Positions 43,564-53,203 of a DNA stretch of 64,000 nucleotides are shown here, piece after piece. Below the pieces are notes generated by a model. The model saw only the letters and a program-made list of their open reading frames with translations, was not told the origin of the DNA and ran no database searches. The stretch spans positions 1,217,761 through 1,281,760 of the forward strand of contig NZ_RBAK01000001.1 of assembly GCF_003626595.1 (NCBI RefSeq), in the 5' to 3' direction. This DNA is from Micromonospora endolithica (GTDB lineage Bacteria > Actinomycetota > Actinomycetes > Mycobacteriales > Micromonosporaceae). A program made the translations under genes and the position numbers. Numbering within the stretch: position 1 is the stretch's first letter; each line of letters begins with the position of its first letter.

Positions 43564-44214
43564 ATGCACCTCCATCCGGGCGAGACCGAAGCCGCCGGCT
43601 GGCGGGTGGTGACTTTGCTCGACGCCGTTCGACACCTGCGCGAAGCGTCGCCCAACGTCACCGGACGTCCCCGGGTGATCGCGATCGACGGCCGGGGCGG
43701 CGCCGGCAAGACGAGCCTGGCGGGGCGGCTGGCCACGGTGGTGCCCCACTCCGCCGTCGTGCACACCGACGACATCGCCTGGAACCACGCCTACTTCGAC
43801 TGGGGCGCCGTGCTCGCCGAGAACATCCTGCGACCCTTGCATCGCGGTGCGGCGGTGGACTTCCGCCCCGATGCCTGGGTGAAGCACGACCGGCCCGGGT
43901 CGATCGTCGTCCCCGCCGGCACCGAGCACGTCTGGGTCGAGGGCACCGGCACCATCCGCGAGGAGCTCGCCCCGTGGTGGGACGCCTCGGTGTGGATCCA
44001 GGGCGACCTCGACGAACAGGAACGCCTGTTGGTCGTTCGAGACGGTGACTCCCCCGAGCAGCTGGAGCACGTGGCGGACTGGCTACGGGAGGAGCTGCCG
44101 TTCCTGCTGCGCGAACAGCCGTGGACCCGGGCCACCATGATCGTCGCCGGCCCTCCCCACCTCGGCCACGACCCGGACACCGAACTGGTCGTCGCCCCGC
44201 CGACGAGCCAGTGA
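43564..44214 (+). CDS. P-loop kinase-like protein (uridine-kinase superfamily)
   Basis: The 216-residue protein has a Walker A GRGGAGKTSL (~43-52) and a HTDDIAWNH motif (~68-76) in the place of the Walker B/substrate motif of uridine/phosphoribulokinase-like enzymes. EGTGTIREELAPWWDASVWI (~125-144) follows the kinase pattern. Actinobacterial members are annotated as uridine-kinase-like; the substrate is unproven. The N-terminal ~30 residues are not part of the kinase core. Confidence 0.75.
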   Translation: MHLHPGETEAAGWRVVTLLDAVRHLREASPNVTGRPRVIAIDGRGGAGKTSLAGRLATVVPHSAVVHTDDIAWNHAYFDWGAVLAENILRPLHRGAAVDFRPDAWVKHDRPGSIVVPAGTEHVWVEGTGTIREELAPWWDASVWIQGDLDEQERLLVVRDGDSPEQLEHVADWLREELPFLLREQPWTRATMIVAGPPHLGHDPDTELVVAPPTSQ

Positions 44215-44311
44215 ACGCATCGCAGATCCGCAGTTCGGCGATGTCCCGGAGCACTACTACGTCCACAACGCGCACCGTGGTGAGACGCTGCACCGATCCG
44301 CCGCCGACTCC

Positions 44312-44479
44312 ATCCGGCGCATCGACCAGGGTCGCCTGGTCGAGGATGGCGCCCACGACGACCTGGTCGCCACCGGCGGTCGGTACGCCGAACTGTTCGC
44401 GCTGCAGGCGGCAGGCTATGTCTCCGTCCTGAGCCGGAACGCCCAGGTTCAGCACCAACGCCAGCCGAACTCGCGCTGA
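44312..44479 (+). pseudogene. C-terminal tail of an ABC exporter ATPase, relic
   Basis: The frame reads IRRIDQGRLVEDGAHDDLV, then GGRYAELFALQAAGYV. This is the characteristic end of multidrug-type ABC exporter ATPase domains (after the H-loop). No Walker motifs or membrane domain remain upstream, where the previous gene ends only about 100 bases away. The remnant has no start codon and is followed by ~18 non-homologous codons to a TGA. Confidence 0.7.
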
Positions 44480-44516
44480 GCAGCGCCACCACGGACGCGG
44501 TTCCAGCCCGACGGAT

Positions 44517-45056
44517 CTAGTTGGCGGGGAGAGGCACCAACGGTGCGCCCTGCTCCACACACAGCGGCACACCGCGGTAGTGCGCGGTGACCACGGCGGC
44601 GTCGCGGTCCGGGTCGCCGACGCCCACGGTGACGCACTCCCCGATGGTGGTCCCCACGCTGTGCACGCTCACGCCCCGCTGCCGCCAGTAGTCCACGTCA
44701 CGGACAACCCGCTCGGCCTGCCGATCAAGCGCCAGAGCGGCATGCTCGGCGTCGACGAAGCGCACCGTGACGTGCGGGACGAGCCGGCGTACCGCCTCGT
44801 CGAAGCCGGCGGCCGGCACCCGGTGCACCAGCAGCACGTCGGCGGGTAGGTCGAGACTGACTCCGGCGTACACATCGGGCCAGCGCACGCCGATTGCGTC
44901 AACCGCTCCGGCGGCGTCCGTGAGCGCCTGCTGACCGGGCCAGTACGACTGCTCACTGTGGGGAGACGGACCCGAGGCGGACGCGGTCGGCGCGGCGCAC
45001 GCGGCGCAGAGGGCGAGCAGCGGCAGCGCCAGCAACGCGGGAACACGACGCGGCAT
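44517..45056 (-). CDS. Hypothetical lipoprotein
   Basis: The 179-residue protein has a lipoprotein signal (VPALLALPLLALCAACA; lipobox Cys ~17 or 20) and a mature region with a ferredoxin-like strand/helix pattern (DVLLVHRVPAAGFDEAVRRLV, VTVRFVDAEHAALALDRQAER). Two cysteines near the end could pair. No family recognised; it is probably anchored on the outer face of the membrane. Confidence 0.7.
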   Translation of the reverse strand: MPRRVPALLALPLLALCAACAAPTASASGPSPHSEQSYWPGQQALTDAAGAVDAIGVRWPDVYAGVSLDLPADVLLVHRVPAAGFDEAVRRLVPHVTVRFVDAEHAALALDRQAERVVRDVDYWRQRGVSVHSVGTTIGECVTVGVGDPDRDAAVVTAHYRGVPLCVEQGAPLVPLPAN

Positions 45057-45150
45057 CGGTAACCTCCTTCAGCGACATTGACCAACCAGCCGGATACTAC
45101 GGACGAAACGGCCGCCGTTTCGGTGGAACGGCCACCCGAGGAGGCACGGA

Positions 45151-45777
45151 GTGCGGAACCTCTACGTCGTCACACATCCGGAGGCGACGCACCACGTCGA
45201 CGGGCTGGTCGGCGGATGGTTCGATTCCGACCTCACCGAGCGCGGCCTCGATCACGCCGGGCGGATCGCGGAGGCGTTGGGCGGACGGCTTCCGGCCGAT
45301 GCCGCCGTCGAGCTGTTCTCGTCCGACCTGCTTCGCGCCCGCCGGACAGCAGAGATCATCGGCAAGCAGCTCGGGGTCGGCGTGGTGATCGACACCGATC
45401 TGCGGGAGAAGTCGTACGGCGAGGCGGGGGGACGGCCACAGGCGTGGCTGGACGAGCGGTTCGTACCGCCGCCCGCCGTCGGCGAGCGGATGCGCCATGA
45501 CGAGGGCGTACTCGGGGCCGAGACGAAGTGGGAGCTGGCTGTCCGGGCGTACGCGGCGCTGGAGCGCATCCTGCGGTCGGAGGTGGGGCATCAGGTCGTG
45601 GTGACCCACGGGATGACGGCCACGTTCCTGCTCGCGGCGTGGATCGGCATGCCCATCGACGCGGCGGGCCTGGTGGGCTTCCGCTTCTCGGCCGGGGGGA
45701 TCACGCTGCTGCGGGAGGACGACTACTTCCACAACCGTGGGGTCGTCCATCTCGACGACACCAGCCACCTGACGTAG
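45151..45777 (+). CDS. Histidine phosphatase superfamily protein with altered RHG motif
   Basis: The 208-residue protein follows the phosphoglycerate-mutase fold: N-terminal YVVTHPEATHH, then DSDLTERGLDHAGRIAEAL, LFSSDLLRARRTAEIIG (~56-72), the acid LREKSYGEAGG and the second His in VVVTHGMTATF (~150-160). The usual RHG at the first motif reads THP, so the Arg is missing; other Arg residues (LRARRT) remain. It may have weak or different activity. GAGGAGG stands seven bases before the GTG start. Confidence 0.82.
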   Translation: MRNLYVVTHPEATHHVDGLVGGWFDSDLTERGLDHAGRIAEALGGRLPADAAVELFSSDLLRARRTAEIIGKQLGVGVVIDTDLREKSYGEAGGRPQAWLDERFVPPPAVGERMRHDEGVLGAETKWELAVRAYAALERILRSEVGHQVVVTHGMTATFLLAAWIGMPIDAAGLVGFRFSAGGITLLREDDYFHNRGVVHLDDTSHLT

Positions 45778-45824
45778 TGCCGGGACTGGCTGACGTTGTC
45801 GACGCCCGCGCGGCACATCGGGCG

Positions 45825-46346
45825 TCAGGTGAACGCGGAGGGTAGGCCGAGTTCGGCTCGGGCCACCTCGATGAAACGGCGTTCGGCCTCCCACAGCGCG
45901 TCGAACCGGTCGGCCGGCAACGCCTCGGCAGCGCTGTCCGCCCGCGTGGCCGCCAGGAGCCGGGCCTGCCGTACCAGCGCCGACGAGCCGTTCACCACAT
46001 CGGGTTGACCGGCCACCAACCGGAGCGCGGTCTTGGTGCTCTCCAGCCGCTCCCGGTAGCGGCTGCCCGCGTCGTCGAAGAACGGCATCAGCTCACCCGG
46101 ATCGCGTGGACGCGGCACCGCGGTGATGCGGGCGGCCGGGTTCAGGGTGAAGGCCACGTACTCCCGGACCGCGCCGAGGAAGTCGGTGTACGCGCCCAGC
46201 CGGATGTCCCGCCACTGTCGTTCCTGGTCACGCCGCCACAACCGGTCCTGAGCGCGGACGGTGAGCCACCCACCGATCAGGACCGCCAGCATGGTCGTCG
46301 TCGCGGTCACGCACACCTGGATCAGACTCACCGCACCACCGCTCAC
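45825..46346 (-). CDS. Hypothetical protein with N-terminal membrane anchor
   Basis: A 173-residue protein: one N-terminal hydrophobic segment (VCVTATTTMLAVLIGGWLTV, ~11-30) is followed by a basic stretch (RAQDRLWRRDQERQWRDIR) and a helical cytoplasmic domain. Similar single-pass proteins are common and uncharacterised in actinobacteria. No catalytic motif seen. Confidence 0.7.
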   Translation of the reverse strand: MSGGAVSLIQVCVTATTTMLAVLIGGWLTVRAQDRLWRRDQERQWRDIRLGAYTDFLGAVREYVAFTLNPAARITAVPRPRDPGELMPFFDDAGSRYRERLESTKTALRLVAGQPDVVNGSSALVRQARLLAATRADSAAEALPADRFDALWEAERRFIEVARAELGLPSAFT

Positions 46347-46398
46347 GTCGAACTGCGCTTCACCATACCGACCGGTGTACAGCGACCACGGTCCATGG

Positions 46399-47142
46399 TC
46401 AGATCCGGCGGAGGACCAGCGTCACGAAGCCCAGCACGTCGCGGTATCCGCCCAGCCACTGCTCGCGGTGCTCCCGGGCGGCGGCGAGCGCCCCGGCGGC
46501 GTCCGGGTGGCCGGGGTTGTCCAGCGCCCACTCGGTGAGCGAGCCGATCCACGACCACTCGTAGTCGTCCCACTCGGCGGCGTCGCTGACATGGGCGTAC
46601 ACCGGCGTCCAGCCGGCCTGCTCGGCGGCGTCGACCAGGCCGGGAAGGTCGGTGAAGTCGGCAGGCTTCGCGTCCAGCGCCGCGAGCGCCTCCGCGGTCG
46701 GCGGGACCTGCCAGAATCCCTCGCCGACCAGGAGGATGCCGTCGGCGTTCACGTGCCGACCGGCCAGCCGAAGCGTCCCGCCGAACCCGCCGAACGCGTG
46801 GGTCGACCCGACGCACAGCACCAGGTCGTAGTCGCCGTCGGCCACGTAGCTCCGGGCGTCGCGCTCGTGCAGCGTGAGCCGGTCGGCGAGGCCGCGGTCG
46901 GCGGCGGCGCTCGCGGCGCGTTCCAGGGCGTACGGGCTGACGTCCACGCCGTCCGCGTGCCCGTCCGGGTACTGCGCGAGGGCCTGCAACGCCCACGCTC
47001 CCGGCCCGCAGCCGAGGTCGAGGACACGAGCCGACGGTTGACGGCCCGCTCGACGGAGCAACCGGTTGACGTTGACCCCGGAGATCGGTGCCGCGATCGG
47101 GTGGTGTGCGTGCGCGATGCTGCTGAGGCGGTGACGATCCAT
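46399..47142 (-). CDS. Class I SAM-dependent methyltransferase
   Basis: The 247-residue protein begins with MDRHRLSSIAHAHHPIAAPIS and carries the SAM-binding motif VLDLGCGPGAWA (~40-51), an acidic end of strand 2 (GVDVSPYALERA) and LVLCVGSTHAFGG (motif IV region). The substrate is unknown. ATG 47142 is chosen because the protein then starts at the conserved N-terminal helix; an in-frame start 36 bases upstream is also possible. Confidence 0.85.
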   Translation of the reverse strand: MDRHRLSSIAHAHHPIAAPISGVNVNRLLRRAGRQPSARVLDLGCGPGAWALQALAQYPDGHADGVDVSPYALERAASAAADRGLADRLTLHERDARSYVADGDYDLVLCVGSTHAFGGFGGTLRLAGRHVNADGILLVGEGFWQVPPTAEALAALDAKPADFTDLPGLVDAAEQAGWTPVYAHVSDAAEWDDYEWSWIGSLTEWALDNPGHPDAAGALAAAREHREQWLGGYRDVLGFVTLVLRRI

Positions 47143-47259
47143 CGACCAAGTCAACACGAGCCCGTCCGCCGCCCGCACGCGGATTGTCCTGTCGGGAACC
47201 CGCTACCCGTACGCTCCTCACGAACTCGCGGCCGTGAGGTGAAGTGGAGACGCCCACCG

Positions 47260-48141
47260 ATGAGAGACCGGTACGCCAACCTGGCCCGTACCCGGGTCAT
47301 GGATCCCGAGCAGGACTACCTGACCATCTACCAGACGATGCTGCGCTACGAGTTCCCGTGGGACATGAAGCTCGGGCTCAACCTCGCCTTCAACCGGTCC
47401 TTCTCCGTCCCCGCCATCGCCGCCCTGCACACCGCCACCGGTGAGTTGACCGAACGCACCCAGAAGCGGATCGACGACACCGGCCTGCTGATGTACGAGA
47501 TGGTCCTCAACGGATTCGACCAGCCCCGGGGCCGGGACGCGCTGCGGCGGATCAACCAGATCCACCGCCCGTACGACATCGGCAACGACGACTACCGCTA
47601 CGTCCTCGGCTGCCTGGTGGTGATCCCGACCCGGTGGCTAGAGAAGTACGGCTGGCGCCGGCCCTGCTGCCACGAGCGGCAGGCCACCTACCTGTTCTAC
47701 CGGGAGCTGGGCCGCCGGATGGGCATCACGGACATCCCCGGGTCCTACCCGGAGTTCGAGACCTGGTTCGACGCCCACGACGCCGCCCACCTGAAGCCCA
47801 ACGACGACGCGGCGGCGATCGAACGGGCCACCCGGATGCTGCTGCTCACCCGACTCCCCCGGGTGCTCGCCCCGCTGGGCAACGCACTGGTCAGCGCCAT
47901 GTACGACGCGCCACTGCGACGCGCGACGCGGGTCGAGCCACCGGCGTGGCCGGTCCGGGCCGGCCTGCACCTGGGGTTGAAGATGCGCGCACGGCTGCAA
48001 CGGTGGTTCGGCACGCCACGAACCACGGCGCTGTTCGCCGACGGGATCAAGGCCAAGAGCTACCCCGAGGGGTACGAGATCAGCCAGCTCGGTCCTCGAC
48101 AGGACCACGCGCGTGAACCGGCCGGGCTCGCCGATCAATGA
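47260..48141 (+). CDS. MpaB-like oxygenase (DUF2236)
   Basis: The 293-residue protein matches the MpaB/latex-clearing-protein (DUF2236) type: all-helical, with MYEMVLNGFDQPRGRDALRRINQIHRPYDIGNDDYRYVLGCLVV, in which the Arg and His (IHRPY) correspond to conserved haem-region residues. Members are b-type haem oxygenases of uncertain substrate. GGAGA stands nine bases before the ATG. It diverges from the methyltransferase gene. Confidence 0.8.
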   Translation: MRDRYANLARTRVMDPEQDYLTIYQTMLRYEFPWDMKLGLNLAFNRSFSVPAIAALHTATGELTERTQKRIDDTGLLMYEMVLNGFDQPRGRDALRRINQIHRPYDIGNDDYRYVLGCLVVIPTRWLEKYGWRRPCCHERQATYLFYRELGRRMGITDIPGSYPEFETWFDAHDAAHLKPNDDAAAIERATRMLLLTRLPRVLAPLGNALVSAMYDAPLRRATRVEPPAWPVRAGLHLGLKMRARLQRWFGTPRTTALFADGIKAKSYPEGYEISQLGPRQDHAREPAGLADQ

Positions 48142-48212
48142 GTTTCGGGTCGTGCGGACGTCACAGGTGCAGGACCGCGCCGCACCGGCGCGCCGACACC
48201 CGGAGGAGAACC

Positions 48213-48770
48213 ATGGCGAAGCTCATCTACTCGATGGTCACCTCGCTCGACGGCTACGCCGAGGCGGCGGAGGGCGGCCTCGGCACCGGGGCCGACGATC
48301 CGGAGGTGCACACCTTCATCAACGACCTCTTCCGCCCCGTCGGCACCTACCTCTACGGCCGCCGGATGTACGAGACGATGGTCTACTGGGAGACCGCCCA
48401 CACCGAGCCCGACCAGCCGCCGCACATCCGGCAGTACGCCCGCGACTGGCAGGCCGCGGAAAAGATCGTCTACTCCACGACGCTGGAGTCGGTGTCCAGC
48501 GCGAAGACCAGGATCGAGCGGACCTTCGACCCGGACGCGGTACGTAACCTCAAGGCCGAGGCGGATCGTGACCTCACCGTCGACGGCCCGAACCTCGCGG
48601 CCCAGGCGATCGCGGCCGGCCTGGTGGACGAGTACCAACTGTTCATCACCACGACCGTGGTCGGCGGCGGCAAGCGGTTCTTCCCCGACGGCGTACGGCT
48701 CGATCTCGAACTGGTCGACGAGCGTGCCTTCGGCAGCGGGCTGATCTACGCGCGCTACCGGACCCGCTGA
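48213..48770 (+). CDS. Dihydrofolate-reductase-like (RibD C-terminal domain) protein
   Basis: The 185-residue protein follows the RibD_C fold: MAKLIYSMVTSLDGYAEA, YLYGRRMYETM (~48-58), DLTVDGPNLAAQAIAAGLVDEY (~119-140) and TTVVGGGKRFFP (~146-157). Stand-alone members are NADPH-binding reductase-like proteins of unknown substrate, distinct from true FolA. GGAGGAG precedes the ATG. Confidence 0.88.
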   Translation: MAKLIYSMVTSLDGYAEAAEGGLGTGADDPEVHTFINDLFRPVGTYLYGRRMYETMVYWETAHTEPDQPPHIRQYARDWQAAEKIVYSTTLESVSSAKTRIERTFDPDAVRNLKAEADRDLTVDGPNLAAQAIAAGLVDEYQLFITTTVVGGGKRFFPDGVRLDLELVDERAFGSGLIYARYRTR

Positions 48771-48849
48771 GCCGGACCGGTGGGTGCCGCTGCCGGCGGC
48801 CGGGCCGGGACAGGTGAGCCTGGTCGCGGGCGGGCACTATCGTGCTGGC

Positions 48850-49347
48850 GTGCACATCCGATTCGACGTCCCAGCCGATCCCGCCTACCCAGGCCGCGTG
48901 GCCGCCGCGCTCAGCAGTGTCCGCCTGCGCAGGTACCGCTATGTCGGCGCGGTGCTGGCGGCGGTCGGGGCGATCATCTTCGCCGTCTCGCGGGGCTTCG
49001 CGTGGGGTGATCAGGTCTCGTCGCTGTGCCTGGCGCTGGTCGTCAGTGGCCTGCTGTCGATGCTGTACTCGCCGTGGGTGCGGTGGCGCGCCCGACGACG
49101 CTCTGGTCGCTACGCGGTCGACGGCGCCTACGACATCACCGACGACAACATCATGATGCGCAGCGGGTCGGAGTCCGGCGGCATCGCCTGGGAAGGCGTC
49201 GCCCAGGTGAGGGGTACCCCGGATTTCTGGATCGTCTACGTCGGCCGGATGCCGGCGACCGTGATCCCGCGCTGGTTGATGTCCGCCGAGGACGCCGAGA
49301 CCCTGCGAACCCACCTGGCTGACCGTGGGCTGCTCCGGCCCCGGTGA
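48850..49347 (+). CDS. YcxB-like membrane protein
   Basis: From GTG 48850 the 165-residue protein begins with a strand-rich N-terminus (VHIRFDVPADP). Two membrane helices follow (YVGAVLAAVGAIIFAVS and LCLALVVSGLLSMLYSPWVRW), then a PH-like soluble domain (AYDITDDNIMMRSGSESGGIAWEGVAQVRGT) as in YcxB-type proteins. A TATCGT hexamer 9 bases before the GTG suggests a leaderless promoter. Confidence 0.75.
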   Translation: MHIRFDVPADPAYPGRVAAALSSVRLRRYRYVGAVLAAVGAIIFAVSRGFAWGDQVSSLCLALVVSGLLSMLYSPWVRWRARRRSGRYAVDGAYDITDDNIMMRSGSESGGIAWEGVAQVRGTPDFWIVYVGRMPATVIPRWLMSAEDAETLRTHLADRGLLRPR

Positions 49348-49507
49348 AGCGCCCGCCGGGCCGACGCACCGCGTCACAGAGCCGCTGCTGTACTTCGCTG
49401 CTGCTGATCACGACCGCGTCGCCGCCGTCCGCCACCAGTTCGCCGTACTCCAGCCACCGGTCGCCGAACCCTGGTCGACCGGATGCCGGCCGCCGCCCGT
49501 CGGTCCG

Positions 49508-50317
49508 TCAGGGCCGGCAGAGAATCTCGCCGTGCGGCACGGCGAACCAGGCGTCCGGTGCCGCCGCCCACTCACGCCAGCCGTCCGAGACGCGGCGCAG
49601 GTCCTCTCTCGTCGCGGCCCCTGAGGTCAGCAACTGCTCGGCCAGGTCCGAGACCAGGATCCGCTCAGCCCACATTCCGCCCCACCACCGAGCATCCTCG
49701 CCGGCGGCGAAGCACCATGTGCTCGCTGTCGCCCTGACGTCGACGAATCCGGCCTCGCGGGTCCAGCAGAGCAGCCGCCGCCCGGCGTCCGGCTCGCCTC
49801 CGTTGGCGCGGGCGGCCTGCTGGTACAGGGCGAGCCAATCGTCCAAGGCCGGTACGCGAGGAAACCAGGTGAAGGCCGCGTAGTCGCTGTCCCGCGCGGC
49901 GACGATCCCGCCGGGACGGCAGACCCGGCGCATCTCGCGCAGCGCCCGGACCGGATCGGCGACATGCTGAAGCACCTGGTGGGCGTGGACGATGTCGAAC
50001 GAGCCGGCCGGGAAGTCGAGCGCGTGGACGTCGGCGACCGCGAAGTCGATGTTGCGTCGGCCGCGTACACCCGCCTCGGCGCGGGCGAGCTGGAGGGCGG
50101 CGCCGGTGACCTCCACGGCGGTGACGCGTCCGGGTGCGACCCGGGTGGCCAGGTCGACGGTGATGGTGCCCGGTCCGCAACCGACGTCGAGCACCGACAT
50201 GCCCGGCGCGAGGTGCGGCAGCAGGTAGGCCGCCGAGTTCCCGGCGGTACGCCATCGGTGCGAGCGCAGCACCGACTCGTGGTGCCCGTGGGTGTACACG
50301 TTCGGTGTGGTTGGCAT
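49508..50317 (-). CDS. Class I SAM-dependent methyltransferase (UbiE/Methyltransf_11 type)
   Basis: The 269-residue protein has VYTHGHHESVLRSHRWRT at its start, the SAM motif VLDVGCGPGTITVDLA (~41-56), ALDFPAGSFDIVHAHQVLQHV (~98-118) and REMRRVCRPGGIVAARD, typical of small-molecule methyltransferases. ATG 50317 fits the GAGGGGAG site better than GTG 50323. The substrate is unknown. Confidence 0.87.
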   Translation of the reverse strand: MPTTPNVYTHGHHESVLRSHRWRTAGNSAAYLLPHLAPGMSVLDVGCGPGTITVDLATRVAPGRVTAVEVTGAALQLARAEAGVRGRRNIDFAVADVHALDFPAGSFDIVHAHQVLQHVADPVRALREMRRVCRPGGIVAARDSDYAAFTWFPRVPALDDWLALYQQAARANGGEPDAGRRLLCWTREAGFVDVRATASTWCFAAGEDARWWGGMWAERILVSDLAEQLLTSGAATREDLRRVSDGWREWAAAPDAWFAVPHGEILCRP

Positions 50318-50526
50318 CTGCACTCCCCTCGACCGGTGCGGCGATGGTAGTCAACCTATCCCGAATATTAGTACCTCTATCCTGAGGACTGGGATGCAGA
50401 CGGGTCGGGTCACGGGTGGCCCGTCCGACTCGGAGGCCAGCCGGTGCCCGCCGCCACCTGCGAGGTCGGGCGGCGAGGCCGGGCGGGTTCTGGCGGCCGT
50501 GCCTTGTCCTGGCCGACACTGGCCGG

Positions 50527-52538
50527 GTGGAGACGCACAGCTTCGCCGACGTCGTGGACGGTGCCCGGCGGCGGGCCTTCGTCGGTCGCCGGACCGAACT
50601 CGCCGGCTACCTGGCCGCCCTCACCGGGCGTTCGGTGCGGCGGGTGCTGTTCGTGCACGGGCCGGGCGGCATCGGCAAGTCCACGCTGCTGCTGGAGATG
50701 CGTGCCCGGGCCAGAGACGCCGGCCGGGCCACCCTCCTGCTGGACGGGCGGGAGCTGGAACCAACGCCCGAGGCGGTGACGGCGGTGCTGCCGACCGAGA
50801 GCGCCGGTGCGGGTACGGTGCTGCTGATCGACGGGTACGAGCAGCTCGCTCCGGTCGACGGTTGGTTGCGCCGGGAGCTGATCCCATCCCTGCCGGCTAG
50901 CGGCGTGGTGGTACTCGCCGGGCGCGAGCCGCCCGCGCCCGCGTGGCGGACCGACCCGGGCTGGCGCGAGGTCGTGGCGGTGCACCCGCTGGGCCACCTC
51001 GACGACGTCGACAGTGCCGAGTTGCTGGCCCGCGCCGGGGTCTCGGCGGCCGACCGGGAGCGGTTGGTGCGGCTGGGTCGGGGCCACCGCTCGCCCTGGC
51101 GCTGCTCGCTGACGCGGCGCTGGCCGGTACGGTGCCGGAAACCCTGGCCGAGGTGCCGGATCTGATCAACGTGCTGCTGGAGTCACTGCTGCGGGACGCG
51201 CCGTCGGAGGCGCACACCGCCGGCCTGGCCACCTGCGCGATGGCGTGGCTGACCACCGAGGACCTGCTGCGCGAAACGGTCGGCGACGCGGCGCCGGACG
51301 TCTGGGCGTGGCTGCGCCGACGGCCCTTCATCGTCAGCCGACCGACCGGCCTGAGCCCGCACGACCTCACCCGGGAGGTGCTCGACGCGGAGTTCGAACG
51401 GCGTTTCCCGGCCCGGTACCGGTCGCTGCACCGGACCATCCACGACCACGTCCTCGCCGGGATCCGGGCGACCGGGGGCACGGACCGCCAACTGCTCGCC
51501 CAGCACCTGGCGTACCTGCACCTGCGCAGCCCGTTGACGGCCGCGTACCACAGCCTGCGCGCGCAGGGATCGGCCGCGGTCACACCGGCCCGCCCGGAGG
51601 AGCACGGCCAGCTCGTGTCCATGGTGGAGCGGGCTTTCGACGGGGCCAGCGCCCAGCTCGCCGAGCGATGGTTCGCCGAGGCGCCCGAGCACCTCAACGT
51701 GGCCCGCACCGAGGAGGGCGTCGCCGGCCTCGTGTACCACGTGTTCTGCCCGAGCGGGTCCGCGCTGGAGCAGCAGGACCCGGTGGTGCGGGCGGTACTC
51801 GACCACGTGGCGCGTACCGCGCCGCTGCGGCCCGGCGAGCGCGTCGAGATCGGCCGCTTCCTCGCGGGGATGCACGAGCGGCAGCGCGACCGCTACGCCG
51901 TGCTCGCCGGCTCGGTCACCTCGATCATCAACTGGTCGACCGAACCGCTGGCCTGGTCGTTCGCGGTGTTCAGCGACACCGGTTACTGGGCGCCGTTCTT
52001 CGACTACCTCGGCTTCCGGCCGCTGGTGACCGCGGAGCTCGACGGGCAGCGGTACGTCGGGTACGGCCACGACTGGCGGCGCTTCCCGGCTGACCGGTGG
52101 TTCGACCTGATGTTCGAGCGGGAACACTCCGGCGGCACCGGCCCGCCACCGGACTCGGCGCTGCTGCCGCCGCCGCTGGGTCGGGCCGCGTTCGGCGCGG
52201 CTGTGCGTTCCGCCCTGCCGCACCTGGGCCGTCCGGAACGACTGGCCGGCAACCCGCTGCTCGGCACGGTGCTGGGCACCGAACCGGTCGCGCTGCGCGC
52301 GAGCCTGCTGGCGGCGGTGGACCGGCTGGCCGCCGAACCCAAGGGAGAACGGCTGCGGGCCGTCCTCACCCGCACCTTCATCCGCCCCGCGCCCAGCCAG
52401 GAGGCCGCGGCCGAGGTGCTGGGGTTGCCGTTCAGCACGTACCGCCGCCACCTCGCCAGAGCGATCGAGGCGGTCACGGAACGGCTCTGGGCGATGGAAA
52501 TCGGCACCCTCCGCGACCGTCGGGTGGACGGCGGTTGA
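50527..52538 (+). pseudogene. AAA/STAND-like ATP-binding protein gene with frameshift
   Basis: The frame from GTG 50527 encodes RRRAFVGRRTELAGYLAAL and a Walker A FVHGPGGIGKSTLLLEM, then LLIDGYEQL (Walker B). Near 51085-51090 the frame breaks: CACCGCTC lacks one C of an expected CACCCGCTC. The other frame carries on at once with LALALLADAALAGTVPETLAEVPD to the end at 52538, with a terminal HTH-like segment (AAEVLGLPFSTYRRHL). Intact homologues would be ~670 residues. One missing base is the only visible defect, so recent decay or a sequencing error are both possible. Confidence 0.8.
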
Positions 52539-52588
52539 GCAGGGACTGACCTGGTGAGTGAGCACCGTCCGCGCCCATCCTTCCGGGC

Positions 52589-52880
52589 ATGACCCACATA
52601 CTCGTACCCGGTGCCGGCCCCGCCGGCCTCACCACCGCGATGCTGCTCGCCCGCGACGGGCACCAGGTGACGTTGCTCGAACGCGATCCCGCGCCGCCGC
52701 CGGTCGCACCCGCGGCGACCGCGTGGGACCACTGGCGGCGGCACGGCGTCAACCAGTTCCACCTACCGCACTTCATACTCCCGCGCTGGTGGGCGCTGGT
52801 GGGCGCTGAGCGAGGCGCACCTGCCGGAGGTCGCCGGGCCCCTGGTGGCCGCCGGAGCTTTGCGGATCAACAGCCTGGCC
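52589..52880 (+). pseudogene. FAD-dependent monooxygenase, N-terminal fragment
   Basis: The N-terminus is a clear FAD Rossmann fold (ILVPGAGPAGLTTAMLLARDG with the acidic LLERDP, residues ~4-32), followed by WRRHGVNQFHLPHF. At 52788-52807 the 10-base unit GTGGGCGCTG is tandemly duplicated, which shifts the frame; past it the ancestral frame continues as SEAHLPEVAGPLVAAGALRINS. Homology stops at about 52880, where an opposed ATPase relic begins. The rest of the monooxygenase (~400 residues) is gone. Confidence 0.78.
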
Positions 52881-52886
52881 GTGCTG

Positions 52887-53045
52887 CGTGGTCTTGTCGA
52901 TGCCGCCCTGGCCGTGCACGAACAGCACGCGGCGTGGCGAGCGTCCGCCGAGCGCGTCGTCGAAGCTGGCCAGCTCGCGGTGGCGTCCGACAAACGCTGC
53001 CGTATCGCGTGGTCCAGCAGGTCGCCCAGGTGCCTCGGCACGCCG
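52887..53045 (-). pseudogene. ATP-binding protein, N-terminal relic (opposite strand)
   Basis: On the minus strand, DTAAFVGRHRELASFDDALG then RSPRRVLFVHGQGGIDKTT (52887-53006) matches the N-terminal part of the ATPase at 50527 (AFVGRRTELAGYLAALTGRS, FVHGPGGIGKST). The Walker A is damaged (GIDKTT). An upstream bit (LGDLLDHAIR, to about 53045) continues in another frame. It joins the FAD-monooxygenase fragment tail to tail. Confidence 0.7.
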
Positions 53046-53203
53046 ACACCTCCTGACCTTTCCGAAGCAGCACAATCCGGCTGATCCCACTGTCCGCCGC
53101 CATGCCCGGATTGGACAGCGATTGACCCCTGTCCGACCTGGAGAGTGAGCATCTATCCGGCCGAACCTGTCGGGGCGTTGCTTCACGGACCCGGAGGTGC
53201 CTG

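Noticed and set aside
49348..49507. Possible short minus-strand gene fragment containing WLEYGELVADGGDAVVISSS
   Set aside because: It looks coding-like for about 45 codons but has no start, ribosome site or recognisable family; too weak to call.
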